A stretch of DNA of 64,000 nt from Burkholderia ubonensis subsp. mesacidophila (GTDB lineage Bacteria > Pseudomonadota > Gammaproteobacteria > Burkholderiales > Burkholderiaceae), in NCBI RefSeq assembly GCF_002097715.1, contig NZ_CP020738.1, positions 3,100,001 to 3,164,000 on the forward strand, given 5' to 3'. The position numbers and the translations under genes were made by a program. Positions 43,833 through 52,660 of the stretch are shown here, one piece after another (position 1 is the stretch's first letter; every line of letters starts with the position of its first letter). The notes below the pieces were generated by a model. It was not told the origin of the DNA and ran no database searches. It saw only the letters and a list, made by a program, of their open reading frames with translations.

Positions 43833-44840
43833 ATGGACGTCACCGTAATCTGGGCCGCGATCATCGCATTGGGGCTCTTCATGTACGTCGTGCTCGACGG
43901 TTTCGACCTCGGCATCGGCATCGTCTTCCCGTTCTTCCCGGACGAGAAGGAACGCGACCTGATGATGAACACGGTCGCGCCCGTGTGGGACGGCAACGAG
44001 ACGTGGCTCGTGCTCGGCGGCGCCGGCCTGTTCGCGGTGTTTCCGGTCGTCTACTCGACCGTGCTGTCCGCGCTGTACCTGCCGCTCGTCTTCATGCTGA
44101 TCTGCCTGATCTTCCGCGGCGTGTCGTTCGAGATCCGCGCGAAGGCGCGCCGCACCAAGCAGCTGTGGGATCTCGCGTTCATCGGGGGCTCGACCGGCGC
44201 GACGCTGTTCCAGGGCATCGCGCTCGGCGCGTTCCTGCAGGGCATCAACGTGAAGGACGGCGTGTTCGCCGGCGACGCGTTCGACTGGCTCACGCCGTTC
44301 AGCCTGCTGACGGGCCTCGGCCTCGTCGCCACCTATGCGCTGCTCGGCTGCTGCTGGCTCGTCGCGAAGACCGAAGGCGACCTGCAGCGCCGCTTGCATC
44401 GCGTCGTGTGGCCGCTGACCGTCGTGCTGCTCGGCTTCATCGCGATCGTCAGCCTGTGGACGCCGCTGCAGGACCCGGCAATCGCGCAGCGCTGGTTCGA
44501 TTCGGGACTGTTCTGGCGCCTGCTGCCGGTGCCGTTCCTCGTGGTCGGCTGCGCAATGTGGATGCGTCGCGCGGTGCGCGACCGGCACGACATGACGCCG
44601 TTCGTGCTCGCGCTGGCGCTCGTGCTGCTCGGCTACGTCGGCCTGCTCGTCACCCTGTTCCCGTATGCGATCCCGCAGAGCATGACGATCTGGGAAGCGG
44701 CCGCGCCGCGCTCCAGCCAGACCTTCACATTGGTCGGCGCAGCGGTTATCCTGCCGATCATCATCGCCTACACGACGATGGGCTACTGGGTATTCCGAGG
44801 CAAGGTGCGCCATGAAGACCAGCATTACTACCACCACTGA
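43833..44840 (+). CDS. cioB: Cytochrome bd-type quinol oxidase subunit II
   Basis: The 335-residue integral membrane subunit, with eight or nine helices, forms a heterodimer with CioA. It has WAAIIALGLFMYVVLDGFDLG, WDGNETWLVLGGAGLFAVFP and LFRGVSFEIRAKA-like LIFRGVSFEIRAKARRTKQL. GAGGA precedes ATG 43833. Its last 29 bases overlap the DUF2474 gene. Confidence 0.95.
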   Translation: MDVTVIWAAIIALGLFMYVVLDGFDLGIGIVFPFFPDEKERDLMMNTVAPVWDGNETWLVLGGAGLFAVFPVVYSTVLSALYLPLVFMLICLIFRGVSFEIRAKARRTKQLWDLAFIGGSTGATLFQGIALGAFLQGINVKDGVFAGDAFDWLTPFSLLTGLGLVATYALLGCCWLVAKTEGDLQRRLHRVVWPLTVVLLGFIAIVSLWTPLQDPAIAQRWFDSGLFWRLLPVPFLVVGCAMWMRRAVRDRHDMTPFVLALALVLLGYVGLLVTLFPYAIPQSMTIWEAAAPRSSQTFTLVGAAVILPIIIAYTTMGYWVFRGKVRHEDQHYYHH

Positions 44841-44979
44841 ACATCAGCCCGCGCCGCGCTCGCGGCTGCGCGGCTGGATGTGGTTCGTCCTGCTGTGGGC
44901 AGGCGGCGTCGCCGGCGCGGTCACGCTCGGTTATGCGTTCAAGATCTTCATGAACCTGACGCTGTTCGCGGTGAAGTAA
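44812..44979 (+). CDS. DUF2474-family small membrane subunit of the bd oxidase
   Basis: The 55-codon ORF, MKTSITTTTEHQPAPRSRLR then GWMWFVLLWAGGVAGAVTLG, YAFKIFMNLTLFAVK, has one transmembrane helix. It starts inside cioB (29-base overlap) and ends TAA at 44979. DUF2474 proteins are encoded directly after cioAB and are likely the CydX-like small subunit. Confidence 0.8.
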   Translation: MKTSITTTTEHQPAPRSRLRGWMWFVLLWAGGVAGAVTLGYAFKIFMNLTLFAVK

Positions 44980-45031
44980 GCGCGCCGCGCCATCCGTGGC
45001 GGCGCAGCGGATGCGCCGTGCGCGGCACCGG

Positions 45032-45697
45032 TCAGCGCCCGCACGGCGCCGCGCACATCGCCTTGTCCACTTCCTCGAAAAACGTCTGATAGAACGCCGG
45101 CTCGACGACGGTCTTGGTGCGCGAGTCGCCGTTGCTGTCCCACACCGTACGGTTGAAGCGCGCGCGCACGACCATGTCGCGCGTGCTCGTCTCCCGTACC
45201 GTCACGATCGCGGCCACGCGTTCGTGATCCGGCTTCGCCGGCAAAAAGCCGATGCGGGCCTTCACCGCGCCGCGCAGCAGTTGCCTCCACTTCGGGAGCA
45301 GCGTATCGCTGCGGCCCGCCTCGACCAGCCCCGTGTCGCGCTCGACCGTCACCGGCGCATAGCCCTGCGCGCGCAGCACGTCCGCCACCACGTCGAGCGC
45401 ATGCGCCTGCGTCGCGCCCGCATAGCGGCGATCGCTGAGCATGCGCAGCGCCTGCTGCTCCGCCTCCGTCAGGTCGACCTCGGTCTGGCTCGAGCTGTAG
45501 CGCACCAGCGAGCCGCCGCTGCCGATCTGGCGCTCGGTCGCCGGCTGGGCGGCACATCCGGTCAGCACCGCGAACAAGCCTGCACAGGCGAACACCCGCG
45601 CGCGGCCGCTGCGCGCCGATCGCGGCAGTGTCCGCCGGACCCGCCGAAAACGGCGGAATCCGGTTGATCGGCAATCGGGCGGCACTATGATCGTCAT
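45032..45697 (-). CDS. Lipoprotein of unknown function
   Basis: The 221-residue product has an N-terminal signal (SGRARVFACAGLFAVLTGCA; lipobox LTGC). The mature part contains VDLTEAEQQALRMLSDRRYA, ALDVVADVLRAQGYAPVTVE and MVVRARFNRTVWDSNGDSRT. Its tail FYQTFFEEVDKAMCAAPC resembles Burkholderia lipoproteins of unknown role. It is divergent from the LysR gene. Confidence 0.68.
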   Translation of the reverse strand: MTIIVPPDCRSTGFRRFRRVRRTLPRSARSGRARVFACAGLFAVLTGCAAQPATERQIGSGGSLVRYSSSQTEVDLTEAEQQALRMLSDRRYAGATQAHALDVVADVLRAQGYAPVTVERDTGLVEAGRSDTLLPKWRQLLRGAVKARIGFLPAKPDHERVAAIVTVRETSTRDMVVRARFNRTVWDSNGDSRTKTVVEPAFYQTFFEEVDKAMCAAPCGR

Positions 45698-45794
45698 CGG
45701 GCGTTCTCCTGTCGGCGCCATGATAGGGACGCGCGCTGCCCTCGACAAACGACATTTTCTGACCGACTGTGTAGCTTTTCTTCGCGATCGCACG

Positions 45795-46703
45795 ATGCGC
45801 CGACTGCCGCCCCTGAACGCGCTGCGCAGCTTCGAAGCTGCCGGACGCCTGCAAAGCCTGACCCTCGCCGCGGAGGAGCTGAACGTGACCCAGAGCGCGG
45901 TCGCGCAGCAGATCCGCGTGCTCGAATCGTTCTTCGGCCAGAAGCTGTTCGAGCGCGACGGGCGCTCGCTGCGGCTTACGCCGCGCGCGCGGCACTATCT
46001 GGTCGACGTCGCGAGCTGCCTCGGGCGGCTTGCGCAGGCGACCGGGCAGATGTTCGACGCCGTCGGCCGCCCGCCGATCCGCGTCGATACGTCCGCGTCG
46101 TTCGCGCACGGCTGGCTGCTGCCGCAACTGGCCGCGTTCCAGGCCGCGCATCCGGGCATCGACGTGCAGCTCGCCGCGACGCCCGACGCCGAGCAGGATC
46201 GGCTCGACGAGACCTGCGACGTCGTGATCCGCCGCTATACGCCGGAGCTGCGCCGCAAGGGCTTCGTGTCGCGGCCGCTGCTCGCGGGCGTCGCGGTGCC
46301 CGTCTGTGCGCCCGGCCATCCGCTGCTCGAGCGCTTGCGCGTGCCGTCCGACCTGCGCAATGCGCCGCTGCTGCACTACGCGGGCGTGCCGCAGGCCTGG
46401 CAGTACTGGTTCCATCAGGCCGGCACGGACGTCAGCGAGACGCTGCGCGGCCCGTTCTATCGCGACTTCTTCCTGCTGCTCAAGGCCGCCGCCAGCGGGC
46501 TCGGCGTATGCCTCGCCACGCGCGCCGTCGTGCGCGACGACGTCGAAAACGGCCGGCTCGTCGCGCTGTTTCCCGAGGTCCGGCTCGAAGGGCCGCCGTT
46601 TCATTGCCTGTATCGCGACGATGACGATGACCAGCCGCTGCGCACGTTCGTCGACTGGCTGTTCGCGCGGGCAGAGGAACTCGACGGGCCGGTGCAGGGG
46701 TGA
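45795..46703 (+). CDS. LysR-family regulator (GcvA-like)
   Basis: The 302-residue product has MRRLPPLNALRSFEAAGRLQ, LTLAAEELNVTQSAVAQQIR and VLESFFGQKLFERDGRSLRL. The LNALRSFEAAGR start is characteristic of the GcvA/AmpR-like subgroup. The starts of this gene and the divergent lipoprotein gene are 98 bases apart, so it probably regulates that gene or itself. Confidence 0.88.
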   Translation: MRRLPPLNALRSFEAAGRLQSLTLAAEELNVTQSAVAQQIRVLESFFGQKLFERDGRSLRLTPRARHYLVDVASCLGRLAQATGQMFDAVGRPPIRVDTSASFAHGWLLPQLAAFQAAHPGIDVQLAATPDAEQDRLDETCDVVIRRYTPELRRKGFVSRPLLAGVAVPVCAPGHPLLERLRVPSDLRNAPLLHYAGVPQAWQYWFHQAGTDVSETLRGPFYRDFFLLLKAAASGLGVCLATRAVVRDDVENGRLVALFPEVRLEGPPFHCLYRDDDDDQPLRTFVDWLFARAEELDGPVQG

Positions 46704-46718
46704 CGACGGCAGCCGCCG

Positions 46719-47003
46719 TTACGACGACTGACGCACCACGCCGAGCTTCAGCCCCAGCATGCCGAAGACGCGATTCATCGTCTGCACGGTGCCATCGCTG
46801 CGCCCCTGTTCGATATCCTGCATCGTTTTCGTCGACACGCCCGCGAGCTTCGCCATTTCCGCGCTGGTCAGACGCATCGTGCGTTTGAGATGACAGACGG
46901 ATTCCCGCAGCGTCCATTCGGGATGCGAAAGGACATCCTCGACCGCCTGCCGCCGCAGCGCCAGTTGATCCGGAAGCGAGAGTGCGGTGTAGCGTTTGTC
47001 CAT
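46719..47003 (-). CDS. hipB: HipB-like antitoxin (Xre/HTH)
   Basis: The 94-residue DNA-binding protein has LRESVCHLKRTMRLTSAEMA, KLAGVSTKTMQDIEQGRSDG, TVQTMNRVFGMLGLKLGV, which is a helix-turn-helix of the HipB type. It is downstream of hipA by 16 bases, the reverse of the order in E. coli. It likely binds the promoter palindrome at 48340-48391 together with HipA. Confidence 0.85.
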   Translation of the reverse strand: MDKRYTALSLPDQLALRRQAVEDVLSHPEWTLRESVCHLKRTMRLTSAEMAKLAGVSTKTMQDIEQGRSDGTVQTMNRVFGMLGLKLGVVRQSS

Positions 47004-47019
47004 CGTGTCTTCTGTCGTG

Positions 47020-48333
47020 TCAGAGCCGGGCCAGTTCGTCCGCAAGCCATGCAATGCCCAGCCGCAGTTGCGCATGCACGTCCGGTTCGAGGCCGAAATC
47101 CGTGCCGCGATCGGCGACGTCCCGCAGGCGGGGCGCCATGTCGCGAAGCCGCGCCGCCAATGCGATGCGATCGAGCGCGCGATGTGTTTCGCCGGGTTGT
47201 GGCTCGCTCGCTCGGACGACTGCGTCGAGCACTCGCGCCCAATCCGGCCTGCCACCGTCATTGTCTTGCCAGCGAATGCGCCGGGCGATGCCGTCCGGAT
47301 GCAAGTACATCGGCGCGAAATCGTACAGCGGCGTAAGCGTGATGCGGCCGTCGAAATCGCGCTGCAACGCGGTGTTACGCGCGTGATTGTCCTTGTTGCC
47401 AAGCGCCAGGTTCGCGACATCGCGACACAGATATTCACTCACTTCGGCCTGCGGATCCGTGCATTCGCGTACGAGATTCCAGCAAACCTCATCGTGAGTC
47501 GGCACGACGCCGAAACCGGCCTTGCCGGTCAGCGACGCAATACTTTCCTGAGCAAGGCGGGCGACGCCGGCCACGCCACGCACGCGGTCGAAGCGAGGAA
47601 TGAAGAGGGATCGGCCGCGCAGCGTGAGCGGCGCATGCACGCGCAGGCCGAGAAATTTCGCGAGCGCCATGTACGGCCCCTCGTGCCGCAGAATTTGTGC
47701 GAGGCGCTCGTTCGGGCCGCGTCCGAACTTTACGATGTAGTGTTCCATCGCTCGCTCGTCGGGCAGCGTGTGGTCCAGATAGAGGAGGCCGTCGTCGGCT
47801 CGAGTCAGCAGCAGCTTGGGCCATTCGCCCTGTACACCGGATGAGCCGGCAACAAAGAACCCGTGTGTGGCGAGATATTCGCTGAACGCATCGCCGCGCG
47901 CGGCGACCTCGTCGTCCGTGAAGCCCCGCATTGGCCCGCGCCTCTCGGCCAGCCACTGCGCCGCCTCCTTGACGCGAAGGTTGCCGATCGAATTGCCCGC
48001 ACCCGCCAGCAACAGCGGCCAGTCGGCGCCCTCCTCCGCTGTCTCCGGCAACCCGACGCGACGAAGCAGTTCGAATCGGCCGAAACCCTGCGGCAGCAAG
48101 TCAATCAGGAATACCGGCCAATGCGGCTGTTCCAGCGACTCGAGTCCCACCGGAAAGCGGCACGTCATCGCGTGCGCGTCCCTGGCAGGCTGGTGTTCGA
48201 CTGCCCATTCGACGTCATATCCCGTGTACGTGCGGCAACGCCAGCCCTCCCCGGATTGACCGAGCAGACTGACAGCGCCGACGTCATGCCAGATGCCGTC
48301 GGCATGGAGCTGGATGGTGCACGCTTGGCTCAT
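47020..48333 (-). CDS. hipA: HipA-like Ser/Thr kinase toxin
   Basis: The 437-residue product has an N-terminal HipA domain (WRCRTYTGYDVEWAVEHQ), then kinase-fold blocks: GSSGVQGEWPKLLL, YIVKFGRGPNERLAQILRHE, FIPRFDRV, and VANLALGNKDNHARNTAL, the HipA catalytic N/D motif. LTPLYDFAPMYLH follows as the metal Asp. Family members phosphorylate GltX and related synthetases and induce persistence. The start codon lies 6 bases from the palindrome. Confidence 0.9.
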   Translation of the reverse strand: MSQACTIQLHADGIWHDVGAVSLLGQSGEGWRCRTYTGYDVEWAVEHQPARDAHAMTCRFPVGLESLEQPHWPVFLIDLLPQGFGRFELLRRVGLPETAEEGADWPLLLAGAGNSIGNLRVKEAAQWLAERRGPMRGFTDDEVAARGDAFSEYLATHGFFVAGSSGVQGEWPKLLLTRADDGLLYLDHTLPDERAMEHYIVKFGRGPNERLAQILRHEGPYMALAKFLGLRVHAPLTLRGRSLFIPRFDRVRGVAGVARLAQESIASLTGKAGFGVVPTHDEVCWNLVRECTDPQAEVSEYLCRDVANLALGNKDNHARNTALQRDFDGRITLTPLYDFAPMYLHPDGIARRIRWQDNDGGRPDWARVLDAVVRASEPQPGETHRALDRIALAARLRDMAPRLRDVADRGTDFGLEPDVHAQLRLGIAWLADELARL

Positions 48334-48339
48334 TTCAGT

Positions 48340-48391
48340 AGAAATCTATATCATTCATGCCGATTCACCTACATGAATTATATAGATTTCT
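48340..48391. promoter_or_regulatory. Palindromic operator/promoter of hipA-hipB
   Basis: AGAAATCTATATCATTCATG (48340-48359) and CATGAATTATATAGATTTCT (48372-48391) are inverted with 19 of 20 matches around a 12-base spacer. The minus-strand copy of the right arm contains TATAAT, a likely -10 for hipAB. HipB binding would block it. Confidence 0.75.
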
Positions 48392-48455
48392 GCCTAAATA
48401 TGAGAATGACGAACAGAAAACCCCATGATGCAAAGCGTTGGATATCGGGCCCCGC

Positions 48456-48650
48456 TCAGCGGCGGGCGCCCAACGCTTCCTCGATCTTGCGGTCGGTCTT
48501 GTACTGGCTCAGTGCGTAGACCGACCAGATCGCGGCCGGGATCCAGCCGATCAGCGTCAGTTGCAGGATCAGGCAGATCAGCCCGGCAAACGGGCGACCG
48601 ATCGTGAAGAATTGCAGCCACGGGACCAGCAAGGCGAGAAGCAGGCGCAT
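48456..48650 (-). CDS. YqaE/Pmp3-family membrane protein
   Basis: The 64-residue product has two hydrophobic helices (LLLALLVPWLQFFTIG, GLICLILQLTLIGWIPAAIW) and the YqaE pattern with SVYALSQYKTDRKIEEALG. Pmp3/YqaE proteins respond to salt and membrane stress. The gene is monocistronic on the minus strand. Confidence 0.85.
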   Translation of the reverse strand: MRLLLALLVPWLQFFTIGRPFAGLICLILQLTLIGWIPAAIWSVYALSQYKTDRKIEEALGARR

Positions 48651-48827
48651 CGGAGACCTCTTGGGACGTTGTCGAAGGAGCGTGCGCGATCAATATGGCG
48701 CTGCGCCCGGTGGAATTCAAGCAAGCCGGCGATACATGACGTCCTCCGGTCAACCCTCGCGGGAGTTCGTCGACGAACTTCCGCCCCCGGCCTTCGACGC
48801 ATTCCGCTCCACCCATGCGTCAAGGAA

Positions 48828-48854
48828 ACGGCCCTCGCATCGCACGAGGGCCGT
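48828..48854 (-). terminator. Hairpin after the porin gene
   Basis: ACGGCCCTCG (48828-48837) pairs with CGAGGGCCGT (48845-48854) just after the porin stop codon on the minus strand. The following bases read TTTCCTT, so the T-run is weak. Confidence 0.55.
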
Positions 48855-48886
48855 GTCAAAGCGCCGGAGAAAATCTCGCGTGGCGA

Positions 48887-50086
48887 TCAGAACGTATGCC
48901 GCACGCCCACCCGCACGAGCGTCTGCGTATCGCTCGCGGACGAAATGCCGTTGCCGACGTCGCCGACCGACGCCGTCGCATTGACGACGTTGCCATACGG
49001 ATCGAGCGTCCTGCCGCTCGCCTTCTGGTAGCCGACGAGGCCGTACAGCGCGGTACGCTTCGACAGGAAGTAATACGACGCGAGGTTCAGCTGGTGATAC
49101 TTCGGCGCGGCTTCGCCGCCGACCGAGCTGCCGCGCGTGAAGTCGTAGCCCGCCGCGACGCGCAGCGCGGGCGACGCCTGCCACGACACGGTGCCGCCGA
49201 CCGAGTTGTAGGTCGCGGTGCCGGCAAACGTCGAGAACGCGCCCGCCCGGTACTGCGTATTGCTGTACGACAGGCCCATCGTCACCGCGCCGATCTGGTA
49301 GGTCGACGCGGCCGCGACGATCCGCATGCTCTTCGCCGACGCGAAGCCCTCGTTGATCGACGACGCGAACGTGCCGTCGTACGAGCCGGTCCATGCGCCG
49401 CCGTTCGCGCCGAACGCGTTCGTCGCGTACAGGTACGCGGCGCCGATCGCGAACGGCCCGTTCACGTACTGGCCGCCGACGCTCCACGTGTTCTGGTTCT
49501 TCACGCTGCCGGCCTGGTTGCCGAAGCCGTACAGCGCGCCGAACGTGAAGCCGCCGAACTTCGGGCTGACGTACTTGACCGAGTTGCTCTCGCGCGCCTG
49601 GTTGTCGATGTTGTCGAGATCGCCCGGATGCGCGCCCATCCCGGTCAGGAACGAGCCGGGCCCGATCGAGCCGACGAAGTCGACGATCGGGTCGTACTGG
49701 CGGCCCATCGTCAGCGTGCCGTAGCGCGTGCTCGACAGCCCCATCCACGCCTGGCGGCCGAACATCCGGCCGCCCTGGCCGAGCTGCCCGGTGCCGATGT
49801 TGAAGCCGTTCTCGAGCTGGAACACCGCCGCGAGCCCGTCGCCGAGGTCTTCCTTGCCCTTCAGCCCCCACCGGCTGCCGGACCACGTGCCGCTCGCGAA
49901 GCTGTAGCTCGATGCGCCGCGATACGCGACCGGCGCGCCCAGCGAACCCTTGCTCGTCGCGACGCGCTGGTTGCTCGCGTACCCGAGCCCCGCGTCGACG
50001 ATCCCGTAGAGCGTGACGGTGCCTTGCGCATGCGCCGCGGTGCAGAGGCCGCCGGCGACGCAGAGCGCGAAAGTGATCTTCTTCAT
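48887..50086 (-). CDS. Gram-negative trimeric porin
   Basis: The 399-residue product has a signal peptide (MKKITFALCVAGGLCTAAHA) and the Burkholderia porin pattern: GTVTLYGIVDAGLGYASNQR, SRWGLKGKEDLGDGLAAVFQ, LENGFNIGTGQLGQGGRMFG, FGRQAWMGL and the C-terminal VRVGVRHTF ending in Phe. It forms 16-strand barrels in the outer membrane for small solutes. The gene is monocistronic. Confidence 0.93.
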   Translation of the reverse strand: MKKITFALCVAGGLCTAAHAQGTVTLYGIVDAGLGYASNQRVATSKGSLGAPVAYRGASSYSFASGTWSGSRWGLKGKEDLGDGLAAVFQLENGFNIGTGQLGQGGRMFGRQAWMGLSSTRYGTLTMGRQYDPIVDFVGSIGPGSFLTGMGAHPGDLDNIDNQARESNSVKYVSPKFGGFTFGALYGFGNQAGSVKNQNTWSVGGQYVNGPFAIGAAYLYATNAFGANGGAWTGSYDGTFASSINEGFASAKSMRIVAAASTYQIGAVTMGLSYSNTQYRAGAFSTFAGTATYNSVGGTVSWQASPALRVAAGYDFTRGSSVGGEAAPKYHQLNLASYYFLSKRTALYGLVGYQKASGRTLDPYGNVVNATASVGDVGNGISSASDTQTLVRVGVRHTF

Positions 50087-50154
50087 GAATAGGAATCCTG
50101 TTTATTGAACCGATGCCGCCTGAAACGATGCATCCCCCCGAGCGAGATGCCGAC

Positions 50155-50721
50155 CTACGCCGAATCGGACAGCCAGCGCGCGACACGCGCGACGAGCTGA
50201 TCCGCTTCGTCGAAGCATTCGACGCCCGCCACCTGCGGCGCGTCGCAAATCGTGAACACCGGCTTGCCCCATTGCAGGCCGAGCGCGATCTCGGACAGCG
50301 TGCCGAGGCCGCCGCCCACTGCGATCAGGCACAGCGACGCGCGCGCGATCAGCGCGTTGCGCGTGATGCCGAGGCCGGTCGGCAGCGCGACGCTCAGGTA
50401 CGGGTTCGCCTCCCGCGCGTCATCCTCGGGCAACAGCCCGATCGCGCATCCGCCGGCCGCATGCGCGCCGCGCGCGGCGGCTTCCATCACGCCCTGCTTG
50501 CCGCCGCCGACGAGCGCGACGCCCGCCGCCGCGATCCCGTGCGCGATCTGCTCGGCGACGCGCAACTGCATCTGCGTCGCGTCGCGCGGCCCGATCACGC
50601 CGACCGGCATCCGGTGCCGGCGCGCGCCGCGTTGCCGCTCCGCGAGCCGCGCGAGCGCGTCGCGCGTGGCTTCCGACCATTCAATGACGCCGTTGCCGAA
50701 CAAGGCCTTCCCCCAGTGCAA
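50155..50721 (-). CDS. SLOG/LOG-like nucleotide-binding protein (TIGR00725 type)
   Basis: The 188-residue product has MPVGVIGPRDATQMQL, ALVGGGKQGVMEAAARGAHA, GITRNALIARASLCLIAVGG and GLGTLSEIALGLQWGKPVFT. This is the Rossmann-like fold of lysine-decarboxylase-like/LOG proteins, with GGGxGxM and GGxGTxxE motifs. Activity may be on nucleotides. The start 50721 overlaps the permease gene by 41 bases; MPVGVIG at 50610 is an alternative. Confidence 0.8.
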   Translation of the reverse strand: MHWGKALFGNGVIEWSEATRDALARLAERQRGARRHRMPVGVIGPRDATQMQLRVAEQIAHGIAAAGVALVGGGKQGVMEAAARGAHAAGGCAIGLLPEDDAREANPYLSVALPTGLGITRNALIARASLCLIAVGGGLGTLSEIALGLQWGKPVFTICDAPQVAGVECFDEADQLVARVARWLSDSA

Positions 50722-51511
50722 GAACGCAGGTGCAGAGCGCCGTCAGCACGATCGACAGCGCGGCCGCCTGCGAGAAATCGGTTTGCCCGTCCGACAGCTT
50801 CAGGTACATCAGCAGCGGCAGGATGTTGATTTGCGTGCCCGCGAGCGCGAGCGCCGTGCCGTACGTGCCGAGCGCGATCGCGCTGACGAGGCACCACGCC
50901 GACGCGACCGACGGCCACAGCTCCCGCCACGCGACGTCGAGCCACGCCCGCCACGGCTGCGCCCCGAGCGTCAGCGCCGCCTCGAGCGGGCGCCGGTCGA
51001 GATTCGCGAGCGCCGGATAGAGAATCAGCGCGACGCGCGGGATCAGGTAGTACGCGTAGGCGAGCGCCAGCCCCGGCATCGTGTAGATCGCGCCGCCCAC
51101 GACGTTGGCGTCTGCGCCGAGCGACGCGAGCAGCGTCGTCACGAAGCCGGCCCGGCCGAACGCGAGGATGAAGCCATACGCGATCACCAGCCCGGAAAAC
51201 GCCAGCGGCACGCCGAGCAGCGCGAGCGACCAGCGCCGCCGCGCCGGCGACTGCCCGGCGAGCGCGAACGCGACCGGCACGCCGATGCCGACGGACAGCG
51301 TGCCGGCGCCCACCGCGAGCGCCAGCGAACGCACGATCGCATCGGCGACGAGCGGATCGCCGAGCACCGCGGCGAACGCGCGGCCGCCGTCGGTGAACGC
51401 CGCGCCGACGAGCGCGGCGAGCGGCAGCGCGAAGCACACCGCGAGCAGCGCGGCGGCCGGCACGGCGCCGTAGCGGCGCATCACGCCGCGCTCCATGGAC
51501 GAGATCCGCAT
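50681..51511 (-). CDS. ABC importer permease 1
   Basis: The 276-residue inner-membrane protein has six helices and the binding-protein-dependent permease loop EAALTLGAQPWRAWLDVAW (EAAxxxG). It pairs with permease 2 (53700) to form the channel. It is preceded by the binding-protein gene by 10 bases. Polyamine, iron(III) or phosphonate importers of this type have two permease genes; the substrate is not fixed. Confidence 0.88.
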   Translation of the reverse strand: MRISSMERGVMRRYGAVPAAALLAVCFALPLAALVGAAFTDGGRAFAAVLGDPLVADAIVRSLALAVGAGTLSVGIGVPVAFALAGQSPARRRWSLALLGVPLAFSGLVIAYGFILAFGRAGFVTTLLASLGADANVVGGAIYTMPGLALAYAYYLIPRVALILYPALANLDRRPLEAALTLGAQPWRAWLDVAWRELWPSVASAWCLVSAIALGTYGTALALAGTQINILPLLMYLKLSDGQTDFSQAAALSIVLTALCTCVLALGEGLVRQRRH

Positions 51512-51521
51512 CGTGCGCCCC

Positions 51522-52622
51522 TTACTTGCCGAGCGTCGCCTGCGACCACAGCTGGTCGACTTCGGCCTTGCGCGCCGCGGCCTTCGCGACGTCGAGCGGG
51601 CGCACCTGCGGCGCATTCGGCAGCTTCGCCGCGACGTCCTGCGCCACCGGCGTGCCGGGCACCGCCGGGCGCACGTAGCCTTGCGCGAACAGCGCCTGCC
51701 CGACGTCGCTCATCACGAGGTTCAGCCACAGCTGCGCGGCGGCCGGGTTCGGCCCGTTCTTCACGAGGCTCATCGCGTACGGTGCCGACACGCTACCGTC
51801 CTGCGGAATCACGACTTCCGCCGCGTCGCCCATGCCGTCCGCGTATTTCGCCTTGAGCCCGTCGTTCTCGTAGCCGATCAGGATCGGGATCTCGCCTTTC
51901 ACGAACTTCGCGTAGGGCGTCGTGCCCTCGACGCGCAGCACGTTGCCCGCGTTCTTCAGCTTGCCGAAGAATTCCGCGCCCGGCTTCGGGTTCTCGACGC
52001 TGCCGCCGTTCGCATACGCGGCCGCGAACACCGCGACCTGCCCCTGCCCGGTCGAGCGCGGATCGAGATAGACGACCGCGTTGCGGTACTCGGGCTTCAG
52101 CAGGTCGGACCAGCGCTGCGGCACGTTCTTGACGAGCTTCCTGTTGACGAGGAACGCGATGTTCAGCGAGTGCACCGCGAACCAGCGGCCGTCGGCCGCG
52201 CGGAACACCGTCGGCAGCTTGTCGAAGTTGAGCGGCTTGAACGGCGCGACCACGTCCTTGCCCGCCGCGTCGAGCGCCGACGCCGCAAAGTAGTACGCGG
52301 TATCGGCCTGCGGGCGGCGCCGCGACTTGTCGAGCGCGACGACGGTGGCCGCCGAGCCGATGTCGTTGTACGTGATCTCGACCTTCGGATAGCGCTTGCG
52401 GAATTCGGCGAACAGCGCCTTCCAGTTCGCCCATTCCGGCCCGGTGTCGAACGACACGACGAGCCCTTCGTCGGCGGCCTTCTCGTACAGCGCGTCTTCG
52501 CCGGAATAAAGCGGCGCGGCATGGGCGCTCAACGGCGCGAGCGTCGCGAGCGCGCAGAGCGCCAGCAGGCGGCGGCCAATCTCACGGCGGAAGGCATGGA
52601 GGAAGAGGCTGCGTGCGGACAT
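51522..52622 (-). CDS. ABC importer periplasmic substrate-binding protein
   Basis: The 366-residue product has a signal peptide (LLALCALATLAPLSAHA) and a type II binding fold: VVSFDTGPEWANWKALFAEF, YPKVEITYNDIGSAATVVAL, AVVYLDPRSTGQGQVAVFAA, GEIPILIGYEN. The pattern resembles iron(III), polyamine or phosphonate-type binding proteins. GGAGAACC precedes ATG 52622. It lies 38 bases after the ATPase gene. Confidence 0.88.
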   Translation of the reverse strand: MSARSLFLHAFRREIGRRLLALCALATLAPLSAHAAPLYSGEDALYEKAADEGLVVSFDTGPEWANWKALFAEFRKRYPKVEITYNDIGSAATVVALDKSRRRPQADTAYYFAASALDAAGKDVVAPFKPLNFDKLPTVFRAADGRWFAVHSLNIAFLVNRKLVKNVPQRWSDLLKPEYRNAVVYLDPRSTGQGQVAVFAAAYANGGSVENPKPGAEFFGKLKNAGNVLRVEGTTPYAKFVKGEIPILIGYENDGLKAKYADGMGDAAEVVIPQDGSVSAPYAMSLVKNGPNPAAAQLWLNLVMSDVGQALFAQGYVRPAVPGTPVAQDVAAKLPNAPQVRPLDVAKAAARKAEVDQLWSQATLGK

Positions 52623-52660
52623 CGAGGTTCTCCGTTGAATGAATGAGGTCGCCCGCATGG

